NCBI GenBank assembly: GCA_023436715.1
Contig: JAEZIJ010000036.1
Coordinates: forward strand, 1-64,000
From: Acidobacteriota bacterium
GTDB lineage: Bacteria > Acidobacteriota > Terriglobia > Bryobacterales > Bryobacteraceae
DNA: 64,000 nt
Reading direction: 5' to 3'
Part shown: one piece after another, positions 53,103 through 61,536 of the stretch
How positions within the stretch are numbered: position 1 is the first letter of the stretch
Layout: each line of letters opens with the position of its first letter
Translations under genes and position numbers: made by a program
Notes under the pieces: model-generated
The model's input: only the letters and a program-made list of their open reading frames with translations
What the model was told of the DNA's origin: nothing
Databases searched by the model: none

Positions 53103-53566
53103 GCGTGTACGGACGCGAAGCGTTGCGCCGCCTCCGCGAGAGGCAGCAAGAGGCTGTCGCGACGGTCGAGGAGCCGCGCGATGAGGGTTGCGCCCTTATC
53201 GACGTGCCGGCGGACGCACCGATGGACGACGCCGTGTTGACGGTGTGGAACGGCGAAAGGTTCGTGGCATACGACCGCTGGCGAGCGTCCGCGTCTATCG
53301 TGCGCGAGGAAAAGAGGCCGGAGGACAAGCCCGCGATTCCCGCCGGTGCCAACTGCGTTTCCGGCGAGTGCGGCGGCATCCGCATCTGGCTCGTGAAAGA
53401 CGGCGCGCGGTGGTCGATGTGGGTTGGATCGAAGACGGCTGGACGGCGGCGCGACTTTGCCACGCCGTACCTGGATCACGCGATCCGGACGGCGGAGCAG
53501 TGGTACGGCGCGTCTGTCTGCGGTTGGCGCGCGGAGGGCAACGAAGGAGGGTTGGCGGATCGATGA
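53099..53566 (+). CDS. Hypothetical phage protein
   Basis: A 155-residue protein. An N-terminal helix (YGREALRRLRERQQEAVATV) is followed by a beta-rich part (GGIRIWLVKDGARWSMWVGS). No family is recognised. It overlaps its neighbours by 4 bp on both sides, in the typical early phage operon style. Confidence 0.55.
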   Translation: MSVYGREALRRLRERQQEAVATVEEPRDEGCALIDVPADAPMDDAVLTVWNGERFVAYDRWRASASIVREEKRPEDKPAIPAGANCVSGECGGIRIWLVKDGARWSMWVGSKTAGRRRDFATPYLDHAIRTAEQWYGASVCGWRAEGNEGGLADR

Positions 53567-53775
53567 ACCAAGCTCAGGAATCCCATCTCGCTCGGGTAAA
53601 GGAGGAGTTTGCCGCTCTGGTAGACGCCAAATACCGTGCTGGCGCCGTTGAGCATCGCGGCGAACTGCTGGCTTTGCCGCCTCCGGCCATTTTGAATCTC
53701 GCCATCGAGGAAGCCATAGATCAGGTTGTCTATCTGCTTTCACTGAAAGAACTGATCGCGCGGAGGATTGGATGA
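53563..53775 (+). CDS. MazG-like helical protein
   Basis: A 70-residue helical protein whose core KYRAGAVEHRGELLALPPPA, then ILNLAIEEAIDQVVYLLSL resembles the metal-binding helices of small MazG/all-alpha NTP-pyrophosphohydrolase-like phage proteins. Acidic residues EE and D in the second part would bind metal. Preceded by AAGGAGG. It overlaps the primase gene by 4 bp. Confidence 0.55.
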   Translation: MNQAQESHLARVKEEFAALVDAKYRAGAVEHRGELLALPPPAILNLAIEEAIDQVVYLLSLKELIARRIG

Positions 53776-55556
53776 CGCCGCGCGCCTTCTTGAACCTGCT
53801 CTGGGGCGCGAAGCCCAATGAGCACTACATCCTGCTCTGGACGTTGCAGGACAAGCGGAGCCACTGGTTCCAGGACGTGGCAGAGGCCGCGGACTTCGCC
53901 TCCGCCGCCGCGAGCAGCCAGGACGTGTACGTCGGCTTGGCGCTCTCTCAAGCCGACCTCGGCCCGATGAGGCGGTGCAAGTCGGAAGAGGCATCGGGCA
54001 TCTGCGGCATCGGGGCCGATCTGGATCTTAAGTCAGAAGCGCACGGCGTTAAGCCGCTTCCGGCCACGATCCCTGATGCCCTGAAGATCCTACCTGCCGG
54101 TATGCCTCCGTCGATCCTGGTTCTGACGGGCAACGGCGTCCACCCTTGGTGGCTGTTCAAGGAGCCGCTGATCTTCGATAGCGAAGAGGAGCGCAGGGAC
54201 GCCGCGCGGGTCCTGGCGCGCTGGCACGCGCTTCTGGGCCGCAACGCCGCCAATCACGAGTGGTCGTACGACAAACTCTCCGACCTCGCGCGCGTCCTCC
54301 GCATTCCCGGCACGCGTAACCTCAAGGATCCGGCAAACCCGAAGGCGGTGACGATCCTCTCCGTAAACGACCGCAGATACAACCTCTCGGACTTCGAGGA
54401 GTTCTTGGATCGCGAGGGCGTGCTGGATGCAAAAGCGCGGGAAACGGCGGCACAGGAATGGGCAGACAAGTTCGCGGACAGGCAACTCGTCATCGACCTC
54501 ACCAAGCGCATCGGGCAGGATCGCATCGACATGTGGATTCGCGATGACCTGCGGTTCCGGAACACTTGGCTCAGACAGCGCCACGATCTGAAGGATCAGA
54601 GCCAGAGCGGGTACGATCTCGCCCTTGCGTGCTTTGGGATGGATGCCGGCCTGTCTGAGCAGGAGATCGTGACTCTGATCATCCACCACCGCGCGCTCTA
54701 TTCCCGTCCGCAGCGCACGCGGGTGGACTACTTTCAGAGAACAATCGGCAAGGCCAGCCGGAGGACCGGCGGCGGGGCGGACGCTATTGCAACGCTGGAC
54801 CCGCCTCCGGAGACTCCCGCCGCGGCTGCCGATGACCGCGTGGCCGCACCGCCCACAACCGCCCCCGTTCCGCCTGGGGGCGCGCACGTTTCGCTGGAGC
54901 AGCCGGAGGCAACCGATAGCGCCATGCCGGAGCAACGGGAGGCCCTGTGCGCCAGGATCGCCGCGATCCTGAGAACGCCCATCGTGCGCTTCACGAAGCT
55001 CGACGGCAAGGAACCGACCTACCACATGAAACTCACGGACGGTCGCGTGATCGAGTTCGCGAGTTTCGCCAAGTTCACCGACCAGCAGTCCGTCCACAAC
55101 GCCATCGGCGCAGTGACGAACCGGCATATCCCCCGGTTCAAGCCGAAGGCCTGGGGCGAACTGTCCCAGTGGATGCTCAACGCCTGCTATATCGAGGAAC
55201 CGACCGACGAGGAGGACCTGATTCGCGGGGCGCGGCTGCACCTTCTGAGCTACCTCCAGGAGACGGAGTTCATCGCGTCCATCGAGAATCAGCGCGTCCA
55301 GGACCAGCGCAAGCCGATCGTTACGGACGATGGCCGGATTGCCGTCTCCTCCATCGATTTCCAAGCGTACATGGCCAAGACGACCTGCCAGAAGGTTTCG
55401 CAGCGGGAGGCTGGCTCCATGCTGGTCGCGGTCGGCGGGACCAAGTACCGTGTGTGCGGCCGGAAGTACGACCAGATCCGGCGCGTGCTGCCGCTGCCGG
55501 ATTTCGACCCGAGGGAGATCCGGCCCCAGGAGGCGCGCGATGTGCGGGGAGAATGA
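53772..55556 (+). CDS. AEP/PrimPol-type primase-like protein
   Basis: A 594-residue protein. The N-terminal 250 residues carry archaeo-eukaryotic primase features: the acidic GADLDLKSEAHG near 80, the strand VLTGNGVHPWWLFKEP near 117-132 and LARVLRIPGTRNLK near 172. A Pro/Ala linker near 340-375 separates a C-terminal part (ILRTPIVRFTKLDGKEPTYH, later SQWMLNACYIEEPTDEEDL) that lacks a helicase Walker motif. The separate UvrD-like gene downstream may supply unwinding. Confidence 0.8.
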   Translation: MTPRAFLNLLWGAKPNEHYILLWTLQDKRSHWFQDVAEAADFASAAASSQDVYVGLALSQADLGPMRRCKSEEASGICGIGADLDLKSEAHGVKPLPATIPDALKILPAGMPPSILVLTGNGVHPWWLFKEPLIFDSEEERRDAARVLARWHALLGRNAANHEWSYDKLSDLARVLRIPGTRNLKDPANPKAVTILSVNDRRYNLSDFEEFLDREGVLDAKARETAAQEWADKFADRQLVIDLTKRIGQDRIDMWIRDDLRFRNTWLRQRHDLKDQSQSGYDLALACFGMDAGLSEQEIVTLIIHHRALYSRPQRTRVDYFQRTIGKASRRTGGGADAIATLDPPPETPAAAADDRVAAPPTTAPVPPGGAHVSLEQPEATDSAMPEQREALCARIAAILRTPIVRFTKLDGKEPTYHMKLTDGRVIEFASFAKFTDQQSVHNAIGAVTNRHIPRFKPKAWGELSQWMLNACYIEEPTDEEDLIRGARLHLLSYLQETEFIASIENQRVQDQRKPIVTDDGRIAVSSIDFQAYMAKTTCQKVSQREAGSMLVAVGGTKYRVCGRKYDQIRRVLPLPDFDPREIRPQEARDVRGE

Positions 55557-57243
55557 ACAGCGCGCAACAGGCAACCTCGAAGGAATCGGTGGGCGCGACC
55601 ACGACGTCACGTCGGAGTACCGGATCTTCGGGCCTCCTGGAACCGGCAAGACAACGAATCTGACCCGCCAAATCGGACGCGCCGTGGATCGTTACGGCCC
55701 GGACTCGATCCTGGTCACCTCCTTTTCGCGGGCGGCTGCCGCGGAACTGGCGGGGCGCGACCTGCCCATCGCACCAGATCGCGTCGGCACGCTCCACTCG
55801 CATTGCTGGCACGCGCTCGGAGGGCCGGAGATCGCGGAAGCGAACGTGGAGGAGTGGAACAAGGACAATCCGTCTCTCTGGATTACGCCCCAGAAGAAGA
55901 GAGGGAAGCTCGACGGCGAGGAATCGGAGGAAGACGCCGGGGACCAGGAGAAAAGCGGCGACGCGGTGCTTCAGCGTTTGGGCCGGTTTCGCGGGATGAT
56001 GCAGCCGCGTGGCGCGTGGCCGGCGGAACTCATCAGGTTCGAGCAGAAGTGGACGGCGTATAAGCAGGCGAACGGCCTGCTCGACTTTGCCGACCTGATC
56101 GAGACGGCGTGGCGGGACGTAGCAATCGCACCCCGGAATCCGTCCGTGATCTTCGCGGACGAAGCGCAAGATCTGAACCGGATGCAATTGTCACTGGTCC
56201 GGAAGTGGGGCGAGCACGCGAGCTATTTCATCGTGGCCGGGGACGACGACCAGACCATCTACTCGTTCACGGGCGCATCGCCGGAGGCGTTCCTCGATCC
56301 GGACATCCCGGACGATCACAAGATCGTCCTGAAGCAGTCGTATCGCGTGCCTCGCGCCGTCCATCGCCTCGCGGAGACATTGATCCGGCAGGTTGGACGC
56401 CGCCAGGCGAAGGAATACCTGCCTCGCCCGGAGGACGGCGCGCTCGACCGGCTGGGCCGGTTCGACACCTACAACCGGAGCGAGTACGGAATCCTGAAGA
56501 CCGCCACCGAGCATCTTGAGCGCGGCCAGACGGTGATGTTCCTGGCCTCCTGCTCGTACATGCTCCGGCCCCTGGTGGCGGTGCTCCGGAAGCACGGAAT
56601 CGCGTTCCACAATCCGTACCGGAAGTCGAACGGGTTCTGGAATCCCCTTCGGATGGGGAATCGTGGCTCGACACCCGCCCGCATTCTTGCGCTGCTGATC
56701 GGCCATCCCGATTATGGTCCCGAGCACCGCCCGTGGACGCATGGGGACTTGGCGTCCTGGGCCGAACTGCTGAAGGCGCAGGGCGTCCTGCGCCACGGGG
56801 TGAAGTCCAAGCTCAAGACCGGCGACGTGACCGCCGCCGTCACGATGGAACATTTGGTTGACCTGTTCGAACCTGACGCACTCGATCAGATGATGGGAGC
56901 GTGGGATGCCGGCTACCGCGAGTTGCTCGACTGGTGGCGCTCGCGTCTCATGGAAGAAGCGCGGAAGCGCGCCACCTTTCCTGCCGATATTGCAGCCAAG
57001 CGCGGGCCAGGCGCGTTGCTCGAAACGCCTCGGGCTGTGGTCGGCACGATCCACTCCGTCAAGGGCGGGCAGGCTGATGTGGTGTACCTCTTTCCGGATC
57101 TGTCTCAGGCCGGAGACGCGCACTATGCTCACGGGGGCGCGGCGCGCGACTCCGTCGTCCGGCAGTTCTACGTGGGTGCGACCAGGGCGCGCGAACGGCT
57201 GTACATCTGCGGGCGCGCCAGCACCATGGCGGTCACGATATGA
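55540..57243 (+). CDS. UvrD/Rep-like SF1 helicase
   Basis: A 567-residue SF1 helicase. It has Walker A GPPGTGKTT near residue 31, Walker B FADEAQDL near 205, motif III GDDDQTIYSFTGA near 233, GTIHSVKGGQADVV near 501 and YVGATRARERLYI near 543. ATG 55540 follows AGGAGG and overlaps the primase stop by 17 bp. It is smaller than UvrD (about 720 residues) and lacks its C-terminal tail. It is likely the phage replicative or recombination helicase. Confidence 0.9.
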   Translation: MCGENEQRATGNLEGIGGRDHDVTSEYRIFGPPGTGKTTNLTRQIGRAVDRYGPDSILVTSFSRAAAAELAGRDLPIAPDRVGTLHSHCWHALGGPEIAEANVEEWNKDNPSLWITPQKKRGKLDGEESEEDAGDQEKSGDAVLQRLGRFRGMMQPRGAWPAELIRFEQKWTAYKQANGLLDFADLIETAWRDVAIAPRNPSVIFADEAQDLNRMQLSLVRKWGEHASYFIVAGDDDQTIYSFTGASPEAFLDPDIPDDHKIVLKQSYRVPRAVHRLAETLIRQVGRRQAKEYLPRPEDGALDRLGRFDTYNRSEYGILKTATEHLERGQTVMFLASCSYMLRPLVAVLRKHGIAFHNPYRKSNGFWNPLRMGNRGSTPARILALLIGHPDYGPEHRPWTHGDLASWAELLKAQGVLRHGVKSKLKTGDVTAAVTMEHLVDLFEPDALDQMMGAWDAGYRELLDWWRSRLMEEARKRATFPADIAAKRGPGALLETPRAVVGTIHSVKGGQADVVYLFPDLSQAGDAHYAHGGAARDSVVRQFYVGATRARERLYICGRASTMAVTI

Positions 57244-57521
57244 CCCGGCCCGTCGATCTGACTCAGGTGCCGACCGTTCCATGGGCGTGGGTCGATGAAC
57301 ACGTCTACGCGGCAATTCGCGGATGCAGTGTGAAGGTATTGCAGAACGAACGGCGCCTGAACATCGGCTGCCCGTTCCGGCGGATCAACGGCACGACGGT
57401 TCGGTACAAGCTCGGCGACATTACGGCGTTCCTGGAATCGCAACCGGGCGGCGGTGGCGCTGCAAAGTCCAACAATCGACCCAGGCGTGAAGCTGGCCGG
57501 CCGCGGAGATCTTTGACTTGA
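57240..57521 (+). CDS. Excisionase-like DNA-binding protein
   Basis: A 93-residue protein with a winged-helix core (IRGCSVKVLQNERRLNIGCP, then FRRINGTTVRYKLGDITAFL) and a basic Gly/Arg-rich tail. The end of the core matches the MerR-like Xis/AlpA pattern (VRYxxxDIxxFL). It lies directly upstream of the integrase, as Xis genes often do, and overlaps the helicase stop (ATGA). Confidence 0.7.
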   Translation: MTRPVDLTQVPTVPWAWVDEHVYAAIRGCSVKVLQNERRLNIGCPFRRINGTTVRYKLGDITAFLESQPGGGGAAKSNNRPRREAGRPRRSLT

Positions 57522-57570
57522 CTGCTCCGCAAACCATAGACCCTCATGGGTTCGAGGCAAATTCCGCCGC

Positions 57571-58716
57571 ATGAGTGTTTTCAAAAACGGCAGGCTCTAC
57601 CATTACGAGTTCTTCCTGGACGGCCACCGGCACCGTGGCTCCACCGGCACTGCCAACAAGGCCCAGGCCATCAAAGAGGAGCGCAACCAGCGCGAGCGGT
57701 TGGAGAAGAGCTACAGCCAAGTCATCGAGGAGGAAGCCCGCGAGCAACGGCGGAAGACGGTTCAGCAGGCGGCAGACGAATTTCTGATCGAGTACAAGGC
57801 CAAGCACGAAGCGCCCACGTTCGCGGTCTACGCCCTCGGGCACGTGACGGATCACCTCGGCAAGAAACTCGTCGTGGAGATCACGCCTACGGTCGTGAAG
57901 AACTACCAGACTGCTCGGCTCGCGGCAAAGGCCGGTCCCAAGACCATCAACGACGAGGTGCTTTTGCTCTTGAGGCTATGCGGCGACCAGGGCGATCTGA
58001 TCCGCGCGAAGCTGCGCCGGGATAAGGCGCTGAAGCTGGCGACGCCGCCGTCGCCAGGACGCGCCTATACCGCCGACGAAAAGGCCCGCATGCTGGCGGA
58101 AGCCGCGAAGCTGCGGAGCAAGAACATGTACCCGGCCCTCGTGGTAGACCTGAACTGCGGGCTGCGCGACAAGGAACTGCGCGAACTCCGCTGGGGACAG
58201 ATCGACCTCATCCACAAGAAGCAGCTCACCGTCGGCAAGTCGAAGACCGAGGCGGGAACCGGCAGAGTGATCCCGCTGAACAACACGGTTCTGGCGGCGC
58301 TTGAAGTACACGCCGCGTGGTACGTGAAGCGATTCGGCGAGTGCAAGCCGGAGTGGTACGTCTTTCCCGCCGGGAAGGGCCAGCCGAACGATCCCACGCG
58401 CCCCGTCACAACGTTAAGGACGGCGTGGACGAAGGTCCGCGGCAACGCGAAAGTCGTCGGGCGCTGGCACGATAACCGCCACACGCTCGTCACTGAGCTT
58501 TCTGAGTCAGGCGCAGGGGACGAGGTAATCATGAGCATCGCCGGGCACGTCTCGCGCGCGATGCTCTCACGCTATTCTCACGTCCGGATGGAAGCGAAGC
58601 GGCGCGCCCTTGATGAGATTGCCGTGCGCCAACGCACGGCCGACGAGATGCGAGAGAAAGCTGCAAAACGGCAGCAACTCGCCGCAACAGTGTCTAAACC
58701 TGTTGTAGTTCAATAG
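57571..58716 (+). CDS. int: Tyrosine-family phage integrase
   Basis: A 381-residue recombinase. The N-terminal 60 residues (VFKNGRLYHYEFFLDGHRHR) form an arm-binding domain. The core-binding domain spans about 75-160. Catalytic residues are Arg in LNCGLRDKELRELRWGQ (near 196), HDNRH (near 299), AGHVSRAMLSRYSH and Tyr335. It probably integrates at tRNA-Asn, because tRNA-Asn 3' halves lie near 63.4 and 63.9 kb. The genes between the integrase and those sites are then cargo. Confidence 0.93.
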   Translation: MSVFKNGRLYHYEFFLDGHRHRGSTGTANKAQAIKEERNQRERLEKSYSQVIEEEAREQRRKTVQQAADEFLIEYKAKHEAPTFAVYALGHVTDHLGKKLVVEITPTVVKNYQTARLAAKAGPKTINDEVLLLLRLCGDQGDLIRAKLRRDKALKLATPPSPGRAYTADEKARMLAEAAKLRSKNMYPALVVDLNCGLRDKELRELRWGQIDLIHKKQLTVGKSKTEAGTGRVIPLNNTVLAALEVHAAWYVKRFGECKPEWYVFPAGKGQPNDPTRPVTTLRTAWTKVRGNAKVVGRWHDNRHTLVTELSESGAGDEVIMSIAGHVSRAMLSRYSHVRMEAKRRALDEIAVRQRTADEMREKAAKRQQLAATVSKPVVVQ

Positions 58717-58801
58717 TAACCGGAACCCCAGAGCCGGTCCGACACGCACCAATCGTCCGGGTCGAACCGTTCGTCGGTCGCTTGTCTCACCTCAAAACCG
58801 C

Positions 58802-58830
58802 TTGACATCATCGCCGGAAATGACGATGAT
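58802..58830 (+). promoter_or_regulatory. Promoter with overlapping inverted repeat before the D12 methyltransferase
   Basis: TTGACA (58802-58807), a 17-bp spacer and GATGAT (58825-58830) lie directly before ATG 58837, so the transcript would be leaderless or nearly so. Perfect 7-bp inverted repeats ATCATCG (58807-58813) and CGATGAT (58824-58830) cover the -35 edge and the -10, which suggests repression by a bound dimer. Confidence 0.55.
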
Positions 58831-58836
58831 CGTTTC

Positions 58837-59535
58837 ATGCGGTACCCAGGTGGCAAAGGCAAGTGCTACCAGCACATCATCAACGTCCTTCCACCGCACC
58901 CCACATATATCGAGACACATCTGGGGGGCGGTGCCGTGCTTCTGCACAAGACGCCTGCCCGAATGAGCATCGGAATCGACCGCGATCCAGCAGTCATTCG
59001 GCACTGGCAGAGCCTCTTCCCATTGCTCGCTTCTTATGTCGAAGCGGATGCCGTCGACTTCCTTTCCTCCCATCACTTCCTTGGAGACGAGGTCGTGTAC
59101 TGCGACCCGCCATACCTGCCGAGTACGCGAAAGCGTGCGCGGGTCTACCGATATGACTACCGCGAAAGCGACCACTTGCGGCTGCTTGGGACGTTGCAGA
59201 AGCTGCCTTGCCGGGTGGTAGTCTCGGGCTACCCTTCCGAGTTGTATGATGAGTTCCTCTGCGCCTGGCAGTCACAGACGTACCCGGCGAAGGCGCATGA
59301 CGGAATTCGACAAGAGAAGATCTGGTTCAACTTCGACACCCCGTCCCGGTTGCATGACACGCGGCACCTTGGACGAGATTTCCGGGAGCGCCAGACGATC
59401 AAGCGTCGCCTGCAACGGCTCCAGACACGCATTTCAACACTCTCCCCTCAGGAGCAGCGGCTCCTGTCGGAGTGGCTTGGCGATCATCTGCAAGAGGAGG
59501 ACGACGATGCAGGTCTTCTACTTCTTAAAAGGTGA
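58837..59535 (+). CDS. D12-class DNA adenine methyltransferase (Dam-like)
   Basis: A 232-residue N6-adenine methyltransferase. The SAM motif RYPGGKGK (2-9) and the catalytic CDPPY (89-93) mark the D12/Dam class; it is a little shorter than Dam. The second half (RRLQRLQTRISTLSPQEQRL) is helical. It overlaps the glycosylase gene by 29 bp, so the two are co-expressed. It could be an ordinary cargo methylase or label self DNA for the linked nucleobase enzymes. Confidence 0.88.
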   Translation: MRYPGGKGKCYQHIINVLPPHPTYIETHLGGGAVLLHKTPARMSIGIDRDPAVIRHWQSLFPLLASYVEADAVDFLSSHHFLGDEVVYCDPPYLPSTRKRARVYRYDYRESDHLRLLGTLQKLPCRVVVSGYPSELYDEFLCAWQSQTYPAKAHDGIRQEKIWFNFDTPSRLHDTRHLGRDFRERQTIKRRLQRLQTRISTLSPQEQRLLSEWLGDHLQEEDDDAGLLLLKR

Positions 59536-60331
59536 CCAGGTCGTCGAGCGCTGCATCGCAGCGCCGGAGGTGTGCGTGGTGCCGGGCGTGCGTTGGGGGC
59601 GGCCCGACGTGCTCTTCACTGCTGCGTACTGGCTGACGCAGTACTGGATGCACGAAGACGACTTTCCCAATCGGTGTCACCGCCTCGGCCAGACGTTCGA
59701 GGAAGAAGTCGTGGCTTGTCTACTGGGAGGTCATGGCATTCCCGCCGAGGTAGGCTTAGCCGCTTTCGAACGGTTGCGTGATCGGGGCCTCATTGCAGGC
59801 CCGTCTCCTAGCGCCGAGGTGCTTTCCGACAACTTACGACAGCCGCTGATGCTACGAGGCCGGGACATTGTCTATCGGTTCTGGTCGCAGAAGGCTCGTT
59901 ATGTGTCCTGCGTGCTCAAGACGCTGAAGGACCAGCCGGTGCCGCTTGACTCGCCTCGCGCGCTGCGGGACCGCTTGATCCAGCTTCCTGGCATCGGGCC
60001 CAAAACGGCTTCCTGGATCGTCCGCAATTGGCTTGGGTCGAACGATGTGGCAATCCTTGACATCCATGTGGTTCGAGCAGGACAACTCATGGGTCTCTTC
60101 TCGACTTTCGACCGCGTCGAGCAACATTATCTGAACATGGAAGGGCGTTTCCTGGAATTGGCGGCAGCAATGAACGTCCCGGCTGCCAATCTCGATTCGC
60201 TCATTTGGCAAAGCATGCGGAACAGCCCCCGGCTTGTTGCCGGCCTTTTCGGAGAGCATCCCAACGCGGCTCGGCCACTCAAACGGCGGGGGCACCACCT
60301 ACCCAAGCAAGGCCAGTTGCAACCGGCCTGA
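59507..60331 (+). CDS. OGG-like HhH-GPD DNA glycosylase/lyase
   Basis: A 274-residue base-excision-type enzyme. The helix-hairpin-helix LPGIGPKTASW (160-170) supplies the Lys166 that would act as Schiff-base lysine, and ILDIHVVRAG contains the conserved Asp185. Proteins of this OGG-like group occur with QueC-like enzymes in type IV CBASS. Here the gene follows a methyltransferase and converges on the nitroreductase/QueC operon, overlapping its end by 53 bp. AAGAGGAGGA precedes the ATG. It could remove a modified guanine or act on nucleotides; the substrate is unknown. Confidence 0.85.
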   Translation: MQVFYFLKGDQVVERCIAAPEVCVVPGVRWGRPDVLFTAAYWLTQYWMHEDDFPNRCHRLGQTFEEEVVACLLGGHGIPAEVGLAAFERLRDRGLIAGPSPSAEVLSDNLRQPLMLRGRDIVYRFWSQKARYVSCVLKTLKDQPVPLDSPRALRDRLIQLPGIGPKTASWIVRNWLGSNDVAILDIHVVRAGQLMGLFSTFDRVEQHYLNMEGRFLELAAAMNVPAANLDSLIWQSMRNSPRLVAGLFGEHPNAARPLKRRGHHLPKQGQLQPA

Positions 60332-60950
60332 ACGGCAGACCTTTCACCAAACGCTCGACAAGGGGCGCGCCGGTGCTGCCCAAAATCCTGAACCCCAAGC
60401 CAAGTGATGCTGCGATAAGCGCAGCATGCCCGAATAGAACACCGCCGTCTCGAAGCAGGAGCGAGAGCGGGTTCAGGTAATAATGCGCAGCTAGATCGAA
60501 ATCGGAAAGCAGTGCGACGAGCGTCGCATCTTGCGTCTGAAAGCACTGCTGCGCCCGCGTGCGTAGTGCTGCTGCGGTGGATAGGTCAATTTCCAGGTCA
60601 CCTAGGGCATGCCTTTCCGGCACATACGCATGCCATGAACCATTCGGACTGCCCAGCAGGATGCTGGCAGGATGCAGGGCGCCGAACGACGCCACGTAAC
60701 GCCGCTGCCGGTTTGGGTCTTCTGCGTTCACCGCCTGAACCGAGGTTGCATAGTGCAGCCAAGTAGCAAGTTCGCCGGTCAAGATGGGCGTGAAAACTTC
60801 AGCCGAGCGGCGCCGTGCAAGCGCCGCGACCAACGATCCTCGAGGCTCAATTGGTGGTGGAAGGGGTGTCTCCCGAAGCACGGGTAACTGAAGTCGAATA
60901 TACGGGCCCGGAGTGTCGAGCCTGATCGGCTCGTCCTCAATACTCGCCAT
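60279..60950 (-). CDS. Nitroreductase/SagB-like flavoprotein
   Basis: A 223-residue protein resembling SagB/nitroreductase-fold dehydrogenases: ARRRSAEVFTPILTGELATW near 50-70, RRYVASFGALHPASILLG near 85-105 and a Gly-rich end (LFGHAALIAASLGLGFRILG). ATG 60950 lies inside the end of the QueC-like gene (14 bp overlap), so they are translationally coupled; longer starts are less likely. Members reduce or oxidise small rings using FMN. Its partner genes suggest redox chemistry on a deazapurine or peptide-linked base, which is inference. Confidence 0.7.
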   Translation of the reverse strand: MASIEDEPIRLDTPGPYIRLQLPVLRETPLPPPIEPRGSLVAALARRRSAEVFTPILTGELATWLHYATSVQAVNAEDPNRQRRYVASFGALHPASILLGSPNGSWHAYVPERHALGDLEIDLSTAAALRTRAQQCFQTQDATLVALLSDFDLAAHYYLNPLSLLLRDGGVLFGHAALIAASLGLGFRILGSTGAPLVERLVKGLPFRPVATGLAWVGGAPAV

Positions 60951-61536
60951 AGCCCAACTCGCGCATGCACTCCCGATGTTTGCAGCATCCCCGACAGCGG
61001 CCGCAGGCATGTTCGGAGACGTGGCACGAATGCGACCATGCTAGGATCTCAAACGGCACGGAGAAGCGTCGGCAGAGCGAGATCGTCGTGTCTTCGGCCG
61101 CAGGTGTCTCCAACATCATTCCTCCCTCCTGCAACTGCAGGAGTCTGTTCATCGCCTCGAAAAACTCTCTCCGTCCATCCGCATGTGACGCGTCGGTTAC
61201 GACCGCACCAATTGCGAGGTGGTTCATTCCCGCCTGAATCGCCGCGGCCGCACCTAGCGTAACAATGAGTTGATTTCGGAAAGGCCACCATTCGCTGACC
61301 GGCGCAAACGTCAGCGGGCTGGTACCCGCCATGTCCCCGGACCCGAGGGACCGGCAATCCACTCGGATCACTCGATGCTGAAGTCCAAGTGTCTGGCAGA
61401 CTGCGACCGATGCACTGATCTCTCCCCGAGCGGGCAACTGTCCATAATCGATGGTAATGGCGAGATCCGGTCGTAGCCCCCAAGCGAGCGCAGTCGAATC
61501 CATTCCGCCTGAAAGCAGGAGCGCACGCTTGGTCAC
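60937..61536 (-). CDS. QueC-like 7-cyano-7-deazaguanine synthase homologue
   Basis: A 199-residue QueC-family ATP-pyrophosphatase. PP-loop SGGMDST (9-15), IDYGQ near 29, PFRNQL near 83 and a four-cysteine zinc site near the end (Cys171, Cys178, Cys181, Cys184) are all present, so it looks active. QueC makes preQ0 for tRNA or DNA modification, but QueD, QueE, QueF and DpdA-like genes are absent here. Linked QueC homologues in type IV CBASS (Cap9) act on a protein N-terminus. GTG 61536 overlaps the previous stop as GTGA. Confidence 0.9.
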   Translation of the reverse strand: MTKRALLLSGGMDSTALAWGLRPDLAITIDYGQLPARGEISASVAVCQTLGLQHRVIRVDCRSLGSGDMAGTSPLTFAPVSEWWPFRNQLIVTLGAAAAIQAGMNHLAIGAVVTDASHADGRREFFEAMNRLLQLQEGGMMLETPAAEDTTISLCRRFSVPFEILAWSHSCHVSEHACGRCRGCCKHRECMRELGYGEY

